A DNA stretch of 64,000 nt from Deinococcus humi (lineage in GTDB: Bacteria; Deinococcota; Deinococci; Deinococcales; Deinococcaceae): the NCBI RefSeq assembly GCF_014201875.1, contig NZ_JACHFL010000003.1:437673-501672 (forward strand). Direction: 5' to 3'. Positions 41,640 through 50,410 of the stretch are shown piece after piece. Positions within the stretch are counted from its first letter, which is position 1. Every line of letters begins with the position of its first letter. The notes under the pieces are model-generated. The model was not told the DNA's origin. It saw only the letters and a program-made list of their open reading frames with translations, and did no database searches. A program made the translations under genes and the position numbers.

Positions 41640-41758
41640 AACCCAACGCCATTCACATGCACTGCACAGCCCCAGGGCCCATGCTGAAGGGGCCAAACAA
41701 TCCAACCTGACCGGGTGAAGTCAGGCACGGCTGCCCCACAACAGAAGTGGGGCTTTTT
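41640..41758 (+). ncRNA. Candidate small RNA with terminator
   Basis: Between two minus-strand genes the plus strand carries three hairpins: GGCCC/GGGCC near 41677-41695, CCTGAC/GTCAGG (41706-41711 with 41720-41725), and a 7-bp GCCCCAC/GTGGGGC terminator (41733-41739 with 41747-41753) followed by TTTTT. No plus-strand gene explains the terminator. The 5' end is a guess. Confidence 0.3.
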
Positions 41759-41765
41759 CCTGCTG

Positions 41766-42920
41766 CTATTCGCGCCCGTCCACCACACCCTGACCCTCGT
41801 GGTCTTCGGAGATCTCCAGCGCGTCCAGGCGAAGAGCGAACCGGCGCTGAAAATCGGCCCGCAACGCGTCCAAATCAGCAGACGGGTTTCCACGAACCGT
41901 CAGACCCAGGCGATCCGCCCCCGCCTGTGACCACAGCCGCAGGGTGTGCTGAGTATGGTCCAGCCCGTGTCCCGCCAACCAGAAAGCAACCTCACGCGGG
42001 AACAGTTTGACGCCCTTGGCCTTGAGCATGCCGCCCACATTGCCGAAGACACCGCCGGGCAGGTAAACGCCGTCCGCACGCCGTTCCAGCCGGGTCAGAT
42101 CCCCTGTGCGGAACCGCAGCAGCGGCATGGCCTGCTTGCACAGATGGGTCACCACGAGTTCGCCGCGTTCGCCCTCGGGCAGGGCCGCCCCGGTTTCGGG
42201 ATCGATCACCTCCAGATACACCCAGTCTTCCAGCACACGCAGGCCGTTCTTTTCAGGCGTTTCCAGGGCCATCATTCCGGCCTCGCTGCTGGCGTAGGCG
42301 TCAAGCGCCACGCCGCCCAGAGCCGCCTCCACCCGCTCCCGCCGACCCACGATGCTGGTCAGCGGCTCCCCGGAGGAGATCAGCAACTCCACCCGCGCGC
42401 CCGCCTCACCCAGCCGCTGGGCGAAACTGGGGGCCGAGACGAGCACCCGCACACCCAGTTTCTGAATGGCCTCCAGTTGCGCCTCGGACTCGCCGGGGCC
42501 GAAGGGAAGGGTCTTGGCGCCCAGCAGCTCGAGGCCGTCTTGCATGATCCAGCCGCCCGCAAAACGGTGGTAGCCGAAGGCAATCTGAACGTGGTCTGTG
42601 GGCCGGACACCAGCCCGTGCCAGGGCGGAGGCCGCCGCGCGCCCATGCGCGTCAATGTCGGCCCGCGTCGCATATTCCGGCAGCCAGCTCCCACCCGGAT
42701 GCGGCGTGAGGTGAACGCGCACGGCGTCGGGATGGGCGAGTTCACCCGCCTCGAACGCCTGCGTGAGTCTCTCGCGGCTCAGGAAGGGAACGTCGGCCCA
42801 GTCTGTTTTTTCGGGGAGATTCTGAAGGGCAGCGCGATAAAGAGGCAGGTGTTTAAGCCTGGCCAGCACTTCGGTCTGATGCGGGGGGGAAGTGGTACTC
42901 GGTTGGAGCGTATTGGTCAT
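41766..42920 (-). CDS. Phenylacetate-CoA ligase-like (PaaK-type) acyl-CoA synthetase
   Basis: The 384-residue protein has the PaaK-type adenylate-forming fold: LLISSGEPLTS, DAYASSEAGMMALE, RGELVVTHLCKQAMPLLRFRTGDLTRL and a C-terminal K-containing cap domain. It lies within the family's usual length but lacks the first region of classical PaaK (about 430 residues). Members activate aromatic or other organic acids to CoA thioesters. It is last in the liv-type transport operon (71 bases after livF), suggesting that it activates an imported acid. The substrate is inferred only. Confidence 0.8.
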   Translation of the reverse strand: MTNTLQPSTTSPPHQTEVLARLKHLPLYRAALQNLPEKTDWADVPFLSRERLTQAFEAGELAHPDAVRVHLTPHPGGSWLPEYATRADIDAHGRAAASALARAGVRPTDHVQIAFGYHRFAGGWIMQDGLELLGAKTLPFGPGESEAQLEAIQKLGVRVLVSAPSFAQRLGEAGARVELLISSGEPLTSIVGRRERVEAALGGVALDAYASSEAGMMALETPEKNGLRVLEDWVYLEVIDPETGAALPEGERGELVVTHLCKQAMPLLRFRTGDLTRLERRADGVYLPGGVFGNVGGMLKAKGVKLFPREVAFWLAGHGLDHTQHTLRLWSQAGADRLGLTVRGNPSADLDALRADFQRRFALRLDALEISEDHEGQGVVDGRE

Positions 42921-42991
42921 TGGGTATCCTCTGCGGGAGGAGTGAAGCGGTCAAGCCTGTGTGGCGGTCTCCGATTCCCGGCGCCCCACCC

Positions 42992-43840
42992 TCACATCCA
43001 GCGTTTGCGCCGCTTGTAGCTCTTGACGTCCCTGAAGCTCTTGCGCGCGCCGCCCTCGGTGACGCCCAGGTAGAACTCCTTGACATCGGGATTGCTGGCC
43101 AGCTGGGCGCTGAGGCCCTCCATCACGATGCGGCCGTTTTCCATGACGTAGCCGTAATCGCTGTTCCGGAGGGCAATGTTGGCGTTCTGCTCCACCACCA
43201 GCACGCTCAGGCCCTCCTCGCGGTTGATGCGGCGCACGTTGTCGAAGATCTCGGCCACCAGCAGCGGCGCGAGGCCCAGGCTGGGTTCGTCCAGCAGCAG
43301 CACGCGTGGGTGGGCCATCAGTGCGCGCCCGATGGCGATCATCTGCTGCTCGCCGCCGGAGGTGTACCCGGCCTGCTTGTGCCGTAGCGCGGGCAGCTTG
43401 GGAAAGTAGGTGTAGATACGTTCCAGATCAGCATGCCAGTTGCCCCGCCCCAGGATCGCCCCGGCCCGCAGGTTTTCCTCCACCGACAGGTGCTTGAAGA
43501 CACGGCGGCCTTCCGGCACCTGCACCACGCCGGATTTGACGACTTCGGTGCCGTTCAGGGCGCTCAGGGTCCGGCCCGCAAAGGAGATGGTGCCCTCCCT
43601 GATCTTGCCGTTCTCGGGTTTCAGCAGGCCGGAAATCGCCCGCAGGGTTGTCGTTTTGCCCGCACCGTTGGTCCCGAGCAGCGACGTGACCTGCCCGGCC
43701 CGCACTGTCAGGCTCACGCCGCGCAAGACCTGAATAATATCGTGATAGACGACTTCTACATTGTTGACGGTCAGGTCATCCTGGCTGGCGGAGGTCTGGG
43801 CGGGCGGGGCAGAAGCGGGTTGGGGGGAAGAGAGGGTCAT
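42992..43840 (-). CDS. livF: Branched-chain amino acid-type ABC ATPase (LivF)
   Basis: This ATPase subunit of a HAAT-family importer has Walker A GTNGAGKTT, the signature TSGGEQQMIAIGRAL and Walker B VLLLDEPSLGLAP. I chose ATG 43840, preceded by GGAGG at 8 bases, giving 282 residues. The C-terminus ends in an unusual basic stretch (KSYKRRKRW). The partner ATPase LivG is encoded at the start of the cluster. Confidence 0.92.
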   Translation of the reverse strand: MTLSSPQPASAPPAQTSASQDDLTVNNVEVVYHDIIQVLRGVSLTVRAGQVTSLLGTNGAGKTTTLRAISGLLKPENGKIREGTISFAGRTLSALNGTEVVKSGVVQVPEGRRVFKHLSVEENLRAGAILGRGNWHADLERIYTYFPKLPALRHKQAGYTSGGEQQMIAIGRALMAHPRVLLLDEPSLGLAPLLVAEIFDNVRRINREEGLSVLVVEQNANIALRNSDYGYVMENGRIVMEGLSAQLASNPDVKEFYLGVTEGGARKSFRDVKSYKRRKRWM

Positions 43841-43875
43841 GGGCGTGGGCCTCCAGGGCGGGGGCAAGCTGGAAT

Positions 43876-43908
43876 GGGAAGGAGGCGTGGGTCACGCGCC
43901 TCCTTCCC
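43876..43908 (-). other. Strong stem-loop between livK and livF
   Basis: A 12-bp perfect stem (43876-43887 with 43897-43908) with a 9-base loop lies 38 bases after the livK stop. There is no T-run. It probably stabilises the livK message or weakens transcription into livF. Confidence 0.55.
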
Positions 43909-43945
43909 CAGGCAATTCCAGCAGGGGTAAGTCAGGCGAGGCGCC

Positions 43946-45133
43946 TCATTTCATCGGATGAATGAGCTGGAACAGCGCGCTGCGCTGCGCCCCGGTGATC
44001 GCCTTGAAGTTGCCGGTAGCGTCGGCCTGCAGCAGGCGCTGGCTTTCGGCGCCGATGTGGTCCTTGGCACTGAAGGTCACCGGGCCAACGGCAAAACCAG
44101 GGTTGAAGGCTCTGGTACCGTTCATGCTGATCAGGCCCTTGTAGACCCCGGCTGCGTCCGGGGAGTTCCCCGCGCGCTTCATGGCCTCGATGGCGATGGC
44201 GGCGGCCTGCATCCCGCTGGTGTAATGCACGCTGCGGATGGTGTCGCCCGCACGCTTGTACTGTGCGCCGATCTTCTTGACCAGCTGGATGCCGGGCTGG
44301 TTCCCCTCGTCGTACAGGTAGTAACTGGTGGCCCAGATGAAGTCCTTGGCAGCGTCCCCAGCCAGCTTGGTCAGGTCCTCACCGCCGGTGTAGTGCGCGC
44401 CCATGAACTGCATCTTGCCCAGCAGGCCTAGGCGCTTGGCGTCCTTGAGGATGTTGGCCACCGGCCCGGCGGTGTTCTGGTTGATGATGTACTTCGCCCC
44501 CTGCGACTCCAGCCGCTTGAGCAGGGCGGTGTTGTCCAAGTTGTTGCCGCCCACTTCCTGCACGTCGGTGATCTTGAGGCTCAGGCGTTCGGCGGCCTTG
44601 CGGGCGTCCACCACCGGATCGCGCCCGAAGGGGCTGGGGTTGACGACCAGCGCTACCTTCGCGCCGCGCTCCTTTTTCGCGATGTATTCCATCAGTGCCA
44701 CGATGTTCTCGGAATAGCTGCTGACCGGCAAGAAGGTGTAGGTGTTGTCCGGCGCGTCGATGATGCCGATGTGATAGCTGGCCGTCAGCGTGGGAATCTT
44801 GGTCTCCTGAATCACGCTCTTGAGTTGCAAGGCTCCACCCGTCGCGTAGCCCAGGAACACCGGGGCATTCAGGTTGCCCACGAAGTCCTCGAAGTTGCGC
44901 TGGGTGTTGGCGTTGTTGTACTGGTCATCGCGCGTGACGCAGTTCAGGGTGATGCCCGGCAGCATCTTCTGCGCGTTGGCGTATTTGCAGTAGTCCTCGA
45001 CGCCCGCCGCGTAGCTGGCCCCGGCATCGCTCGTCGGCCCGGTGATGGCCCCGGACCACGGCAGCGTGACCGTCTTCTGGGCCGCGGCGAAGGAGAGGGA
45101 AACGAGGGCGGACAGCAGCAGGGTTTTCTTCAT
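43946..45133 (-). CDS. livK: HAAT-family ABC substrate-binding protein (LivK-like)
   Basis: The 395-residue periplasmic protein has a signal peptide (MKKTLLLSALVSLSFAAA) and the family start GAITGPTSDAGASYAAGVEDYC, which contains the ligand-binding turn. A YHIGIIDAPDNTYTF segment is near 140. The start follows a GGAGG site. In this family the ligand may be branched-chain amino acids, amides or aromatic acids. The presence of two CoA ligases in the operon favours an organic acid, which is inference. Confidence 0.9.
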   Translation of the reverse strand: MKKTLLLSALVSLSFAAAQKTVTLPWSGAITGPTSDAGASYAAGVEDYCKYANAQKMLPGITLNCVTRDDQYNNANTQRNFEDFVGNLNAPVFLGYATGGALQLKSVIQETKIPTLTASYHIGIIDAPDNTYTFLPVSSYSENIVALMEYIAKKERGAKVALVVNPSPFGRDPVVDARKAAERLSLKITDVQEVGGNNLDNTALLKRLESQGAKYIINQNTAGPVANILKDAKRLGLLGKMQFMGAHYTGGEDLTKLAGDAAKDFIWATSYYLYDEGNQPGIQLVKKIGAQYKRAGDTIRSVHYTSGMQAAAIAIEAMKRAGNSPDAAGVYKGLISMNGTRAFNPGFAVGPVTFSAKDHIGAESQRLLQADATGNFKAITGAQRSALFQLIHPMK

Positions 45134-45295
45134 GGGTGGATCCTCCAGAGGGTGAGAGGGCGAGAAAGAGAAACAGGCGTTGAGATTGGGAGGTGTTCGA
45201 GTTCATTTCGTTCCGCGTCGGTCAGAAGTGCGCCTGCCCGTCGCTGCATTGCATGAACGCTTGATCTTGGGCCATTCGCTCTGCTCACGGGACCG

Positions 45296-46384
45296 CTAGA
45301 ACTTGTACGGCCACTTCTTGAAATAGAGCCTGGACAGGCGCCACCAGTTGGCCAGTCCGCGCGGCTCGAACATCAGGAAGAGGACGATGGCGAGGCCGAA
45401 GGACAGCGGGCGCAACGCTGTCGCCACGTCCACCCCCGCCGGGAAGAGGTTCTGCGAGCCGAGCCACTGACTGCCGTTGCCCACCAGGCGGTCCAGGGTC
45501 ACGATGAACAGCGGCCCCAGGAAGGACCCCGGCAGGCTGCCCAGGCCGCCCACAATGGCCATCGCCAGCAGTTGGATGGAGATGTGCAAGCCGTAATCTT
45601 CGATCACCACGGCTTTCTGGAAGTACGCGAACAGCCCGCCCGCGATGCCCGCGTAGAAAGAGCCGATCATGAACGCCATGATCTTGGCGGTGCCGGGGTT
45701 GATGCCCATCGCGGCGGCAGCCCGGTCATTGTCCCGCACGGCGATCAGCGATCTTCCGTGTTTGGTGCGCAGTACGTTGCGCCACAGCAGCCCCATGACC
45801 ACCAGCACGGGCAGAATCAGGTAGTACCACACGAAATTGTGGTTGAAGAAGGTGGCCTTGACCCCGAACACCTGAACCTGCGGCAGGCTGATCGCGCCCC
45901 CCTGCGCCAGCAGCGGCGTGTGCCCCACCCCCCACTCGAAAATGATCTGAAAGGCCAGGGTGGCCACCGCCAGGTACAAGTATTTGAGGCGCAGGCTGGG
46001 CAGGCCGACGAAAGTGCCCACCAGGGCCCCCGCGATTCCCCCGATGGGAATGGCGAGGAAGAACGGCAGATTCAGCCGCGTGGCGGCCAGCGCTGTGGCA
46101 TATGCTCCTACGCCCATGAACGCGGCCTGCCCGATATTGATCAGGCCGGTGTACCCGGTGGTGATGTTCAGCCCGATCACCGCCACGGCGTAGATCATGA
46201 TCATGTTCACGTCACGCAGCATGGTCTTGGGCAGGATCAGCGGCAACAGCAGCAACAGACCGATCAGGACGATCACGCTCAGTTGCTCGGCGTAGGTGGC
46301 GAAGATGGTCTGGTCCTGCTGGTACTTCGTGCGGTAATTGCCGGTCTGGGTGAAGCGGGAAGCGGGCATCAGCGCACGTCCCAT
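45296..46384 (-). CDS. livM: HAAT-family ABC permease (LivM)
   Basis: The 362-residue membrane subunit has about ten hydrophobic helices. Its conserved LivM features are VIGLNITTGYTGLINIGQAAFMGVGAY, given by order at about 70-96, the loop DNDRAAAAMGINPGTAK, and GGLGSLPGSFLGP. ATG 46384 has no clear ribosome site, and ATG 46369 is an alternative. It lies 72 bases after livH. Confidence 0.92.
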   Translation of the reverse strand: MGRALMPASRFTQTGNYRTKYQQDQTIFATYAEQLSVIVLIGLLLLLPLILPKTMLRDVNMIMIYAVAVIGLNITTGYTGLINIGQAAFMGVGAYATALAATRLNLPFFLAIPIGGIAGALVGTFVGLPSLRLKYLYLAVATLAFQIIFEWGVGHTPLLAQGGAISLPQVQVFGVKATFFNHNFVWYYLILPVLVVMGLLWRNVLRTKHGRSLIAVRDNDRAAAAMGINPGTAKIMAFMIGSFYAGIAGGLFAYFQKAVVIEDYGLHISIQLLAMAIVGGLGSLPGSFLGPLFIVTLDRLVGNGSQWLGSQNLFPAGVDVATALRPLSFGLAIVLFLMFEPRGLANWWRLSRLYFKKWPYKF

Positions 46385-46456
46385 GCGGACGTGGGGCCAA
46401 ATGCAGGGGCTTTCCGCAGACCGCCAGACTCCTGCCCCGTTGACAGGCCGCAGCGC

Positions 46457-47353
46457 CTACACACGCTCGATCTCCTTGGTCCCGAACAGGCCGTAAGGGC
46501 GGATCAGCAGCACGATGATCAGGATGATGAAGGGAAACACCTCGCGGGTACCGCCCCCCGGCACGATGCCATCCAGGTAGCCCGCCGAGAGATTTTCCAG
46601 AATCCCGATCAGCATGCCGCCTACGATGGCCCCCACCACGCTGTCCAGACCGCCCAGGATCACCACCGGAAAAACCTTGAGGCCGATGCCCGCTAGACCG
46701 CCCAGGGTCAGGCCGCTCATTAGGCCCAGGATCACGCCCGCCGCCGCGGCGGTGAGGCCCGCCGCCGCCCAGGCCAGGGCAAACACGCGCTCCACGCTGG
46801 TGCCAACGCTCATGGCAGCCATCTGGTCATCGGCGACGGCGCGCATGGTGATGCCCAGGGTGCTCTTATTGAAAAAGTAGGTGAACCCCCCCAGCAGGCC
46901 CAGCGCCATCAGGACGCCCGCGATCTGCGTCTTTGAGAGGGGCAGGCCGAACAGCTCGATGCCCTGTCCGGTCAGCAGCGCGGGCCGCTCGAAGCTGAAG
47001 GTTCCCGCACCGTAGGGCGTCAGGTGGATCAGCCCGTCGATGACGCTGCTCAGGCCAATCGTGACCATGATGACCGCGATGATCGGCTCGCCCACCATGC
47101 GCCTCAGGAAGACGCGCTCGATCAGCATCCCGAGCACGAACGTCGCCAGCATGGCGATCAGTCCGGCCAGCCAGAAATTGACCCCACGCTGCGTCAGGGC
47201 GAAGGCAATAAACGCCCCGGTGGCGATGATCTGTCCGTGCGCGAAGTTGATCACGCGGCTGGACTTGTAGATCAGCACAAACCCCAGCGCGGCCAGGGCA
47301 TAGACGCTGCCAATCACGACGCCCGCGATCAGTAGTTGCGGCAGTAGTTCCAC
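46457..47353 (-). CDS. livH: HAAT-family ABC permease (LivH)
   Basis: The 298-residue membrane subunit has about eight helices. Its conserved features are GSVYALAALGFVLIYKSSRVINFAHG near the start, the cytoplasmic loop DDQMAAMSVGTSVERVFALAWA, and GGLDSVVGAIVGG. It pairs with LivM to form the channel. It lies 64 bases after the acyl-CoA ligase gene. Confidence 0.93.
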   Translation of the reverse strand: MELLPQLLIAGVVIGSVYALAALGFVLIYKSSRVINFAHGQIIATGAFIAFALTQRGVNFWLAGLIAMLATFVLGMLIERVFLRRMVGEPIIAVIMVTIGLSSVIDGLIHLTPYGAGTFSFERPALLTGQGIELFGLPLSKTQIAGVLMALGLLGGFTYFFNKSTLGITMRAVADDQMAAMSVGTSVERVFALAWAAAGLTAAAAGVILGLMSGLTLGGLAGIGLKVFPVVILGGLDSVVGAIVGGMLIGILENLSAGYLDGIVPGGGTREVFPFIILIIVLLIRPYGLFGTKEIERV

Positions 47354-47417
47354 TCGGACCTCCGGTGAAGTGCAAAGTGTGCAGTCGAGAGGGTGGAGGT
47401 GGGGCAGGCTGGGGCCG

Positions 47418-49382
47418 TCATGCCCTCACCCCTTGCGCCTGCACGCTGATCCGTGGCAACCGCTGTTCGGCCCCCGGAATGCGGTGAACGACCACGTCCG
47501 TCTCCACGCGCTGGGTCTGCCCATCCTGGTACTTGAACGTCGCCTCCACCCGCACCGCGTCCGAGCCGTCATAGAGGGCGGCAACGATGGGGGCGTACTT
47601 CTGGCGGATCAGCTTGCGCCTTACCTTTCCGGTGCGGGTCAGTTCGTCGTCGTCGGCGTCCAGCAGCTTGTACAGCAGCACGAACCGGGCGATACGCTCA
47701 TGGGGTTCCAGCCGGGTATTGGCCTCCTGCACTTCCTTCAGGATCAATTCGGCCAGCTCCGGCTTGCTGCTGAGGTCCATGTACGTGCTGTAGGCGATCT
47801 GGCGCTTCTCGGCCCACTGCCCGGCGGTGAGGGGATCGACGTTCAGAAAGGCCGTGACCTCGTTCTCACCGTCGCCAAAGGCCACCGCCTCCTTGATGTA
47901 GGGGCTGAATTTCAGCCGGTTCTCAATGAACTGTGGACTGAAGGTCTCGCCATTCGCCGTTTTCATTACGTCGCTCAGCCGGTCGATGACCTGCAGGTGG
48001 CCGTCGGGGGTCAGGCGTCCAGCGTCGCCGCTGTGCAGCCAGCCGTCCCGAATCGTCTCGGCGCTGGCGTCGTCGCGCTTGTAGTAGCCCACCACCACGG
48101 CGGGACTGCGGCTGATGATCTCGCCCTCCTCGGTGATGCGAACCTCGCCGCCGGGCAGAATCTTGCCCACAGTGTCGAAGCGCACGTCGCCGTCGCGGTG
48201 GACGTAGGCAATCCCGATATTCTCGGTCTGGCCGTAAATCTGTTTCAGGTTCACGCCCAAGCCGTGGTAGAAGCGGAAGACGTCCGGCCCCAGCGCCGCG
48301 CCGCCAGTGTAGGCGCGCTTGAGGCGCAGGAATCCCAGCCCGTCAAGCAACGGACGGGTCAGGCCCCAGTACGCCACCCAGCGCTTGAGGGCCGCCGCAC
48401 CGCCCGCCTTCTTGCCACTTAGGCTGGCATCAGCAGCGTCGGTGCTCCACTGCAACAGCTTGCGGTACAGCGCCCGATTGGGGCCGTAGCTCTCCTGCAT
48501 GCGGATGAACATGCTGCTCTGAATGCCCTCCCATACGCGTGGCGGGGCGAACATGAAGTGCGGGCCGATCTCCACGAGATCGCTCATGGCCGTCTCGTTG
48601 CTTTCGGGGAAATTGACGGTCACCGCGTTGGCCAGCGCCACCGCCACCGTCATCATCTGCTCGCCAATCCAGGCCATCGGCAGGAAGGACAGGTAATCGT
48701 CGCCGGGGTTCAGCGGGTCCACCTCACCCAGCGCCCGGCCCATGTACAGCAGATTGCGGTGCGACAGCATGGCCGCCTTGGGGTTCCCGGTGGTGCCGGA
48801 GGTGAGGCTGAAGTGACACACGTCGTCGGGCCTGCCCTGGGCGGCCTCACGGTCAAAGATGGTGGCCGCTTCCGCTCTGCCCAGTTCCAGCAGTTTCTCA
48901 AAGGACATGAACCAGTCGTCGCCCGCGTGCTTGCTCATGCCGCGCGCGTCCTCGTAGATCACCTTCCGGATGTTGGGGAGACTGGCGCGGTGCTCGAGCA
49001 GCTTGTCCACCTGCTCCTCGTCCTCGGCCAGGACCACCACGGCGTCGGTGTAGTCCAGCACGTAACGCACTTCCTCGGCCACGCTGCTCTGGTACACGCC
49101 CACGCTGACGGCCCCCAGCGCCTGCGCGCCGACTTCCATGAACACCCAGGCGGGAATGTTGTCGGCCAGGACCGCGACCTTCTCGCCACGCACGACGCCC
49201 AGGGCATGCAGTCCGGCGGCGACCTCGCGCGCCCGGGCCAGATAGTCCGCGTACGTCGTCTCGTTCCAGATGCCGTACTCCTTGTGGCGCAGGGCGACGG
49301 CTTTAGGCGTCTGGACCGCACGTTTTGCAAGGAGTTGGGGGATGGTCAGGGCGGTCACATCGCCAACGTCGTAGGCGGTCAT
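47418..49382 (-). CDS. AMP-dependent acyl-CoA synthetase (long-chain, FAA1-type)
   Basis: The 654-residue enzyme activates a carboxylic acid with ATP and CoA. It has the AMP motif TSGTTGNPKAAMLSHRNL, IYGQTENIGIAYVHRDGDV, GWLHSGDAGRLTPDGHL and DRLSDVMKTANGETFSPQ, with a C-terminal lysine in the cap domain. The length and the lid region match long-chain FadD/FAA1 enzymes. The start overlaps the livG stop by four bases, so the ligase is embedded in a transporter operon, which is unusual for plain amino acid uptake. Confidence 0.9.
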   Translation of the reverse strand: MTAYDVGDVTALTIPQLLAKRAVQTPKAVALRHKEYGIWNETTYADYLARAREVAAGLHALGVVRGEKVAVLADNIPAWVFMEVGAQALGAVSVGVYQSSVAEEVRYVLDYTDAVVVLAEDEEQVDKLLEHRASLPNIRKVIYEDARGMSKHAGDDWFMSFEKLLELGRAEAATIFDREAAQGRPDDVCHFSLTSGTTGNPKAAMLSHRNLLYMGRALGEVDPLNPGDDYLSFLPMAWIGEQMMTVAVALANAVTVNFPESNETAMSDLVEIGPHFMFAPPRVWEGIQSSMFIRMQESYGPNRALYRKLLQWSTDAADASLSGKKAGGAAALKRWVAYWGLTRPLLDGLGFLRLKRAYTGGAALGPDVFRFYHGLGVNLKQIYGQTENIGIAYVHRDGDVRFDTVGKILPGGEVRITEEGEIISRSPAVVVGYYKRDDASAETIRDGWLHSGDAGRLTPDGHLQVIDRLSDVMKTANGETFSPQFIENRLKFSPYIKEAVAFGDGENEVTAFLNVDPLTAGQWAEKRQIAYSTYMDLSSKPELAELILKEVQEANTRLEPHERIARFVLLYKLLDADDDELTRTGKVRRKLIRQKYAPIVAALYDGSDAVRVEATFKYQDGQTQRVETDVVVHRIPGAEQRLPRISVQAQGVRA

Positions 49383-50179
49383 GCCCCCACCGCATGTTTT
49401 TGCTCGGCGACGCCCGTGTACGCCTCGATCACGCGCGGATCGGCGCTCACCACTTCGGGCCGTCCGCCCGCGATCAATTGGCCAAAATCCAGCACGTACA
49501 CGCGGTCACTGATGTCCATGACCACACCCATATCGTGCTCGATCAGCACCACCGTGACGCCCTGCTCGCGCTGGATGTCTAGGATAAAGCGCACCATGTC
49601 CTCCTTTTCCTCGACGTTCATGCCTGCCATCGGCTCGTCGAGCAACAGCAGTTCCGGAGACAGGGTCAGGGCGCGGGCCACCTCCACCCGTTTCTGGATG
49701 CCGTAGGCCAGGGTGCCCACCGGATGCGAGCGGTGCTGTTCCAGTTCCATGAAATCGATAATGCGCTCGACGTAGGCGCGGTTTTCGGCCTCCTGGCGAC
49801 TGGCGCGGCCATAAAAGACCAGGCTGTCCAGCAGACCGTAACGCAGGTGCGTGTGCCGGGCCAACAACAGGTTTTCCACGACACTCAGCCCCCGGAACAG
49901 CTCCAGGTTCTGGAAGGCGCGGGCTATGCCGTAGCCGGTGACCACGTTGGGGGCGGCGCGGCTCAGGTCATGCTGGCCGAAGGTGATGCGGCCCCGTGTT
50001 GGGTGATAGAAGCCGCTGATGCAGTTGAGCAGGCTGGTCTTGCCCGCCCCGTTCGGCCCGATGATGCTGACGATCTCACCCGGCGGCACGGTCAGGCTCA
50101 CGTCGGTCAGCGCGTTGAGGCCGCCGAACGTGAGGGTGACCCCCTGAACTTCGAGTTGCGGAGCTGAAGGCTGAGACAT
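49379..50179 (-). CDS. livG: Branched-chain amino acid-type ABC ATPase (LivG)
   Basis: This ATPase subunit has Walker A GPNGAGKTSLLN, the LivG-type signature LAYGIQKRVEVARAL and Walker B LLLLDEPMAGMN. ATG 50179 (MSQPSAPQLE) follows GAGGTG and gives 266 residues. It is the first gene of the livG-ligase-livH-livM-livK-livF-ligase operon. The promoter region is shared with a divergent acyl-CoA ligase. Confidence 0.92.
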   Translation of the reverse strand: MSQPSAPQLEVQGVTLTFGGLNALTDVSLTVPPGEIVSIIGPNGAGKTSLLNCISGFYHPTRGRITFGQHDLSRAAPNVVTGYGIARAFQNLELFRGLSVVENLLLARHTHLRYGLLDSLVFYGRASRQEAENRAYVERIIDFMELEQHRSHPVGTLAYGIQKRVEVARALTLSPELLLLDEPMAGMNVEEKEDMVRFILDIQREQGVTVVLIEHDMGVVMDISDRVYVLDFGQLIAGGRPEVVSADPRVIEAYTGVAEQKHAVGA

Positions 50180-50258
50180 GACACCTCGCGGGCACAGGCT
50201 TAAGGAACGGCGTATAGACGATTTCAAAAAGAGTTGTCGGTGAAACGATTATGGGGGG

Positions 50259-50334
50259 CGAATCCGATTCGGGAGCCCTGATTGATCTAGACATTCCATC
50301 GGCCCAGAACATTTCAAAGGTTATCTGTCTAGAC
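50259..50334. promoter_or_regulatory. Operator-like repeats between livG and the divergent ligase
   Basis: A near-perfect palindrome CGAATC-C-GATTCG (50259-50271) is followed by two copies of TCTAGAC (50286-50292 and 50328-50334), 42 bases apart, about four helical turns. The arrangement suggests a regulator controlling both directions. Confidence 0.4.
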
Positions 50335-50410
50335 CAATATCGACATCTGCATGGCTGTCATCCTCAGACTGGTCAGCACCCCATTCCCTCCTGCCGCCAG
50401 AGGCTCCGCC

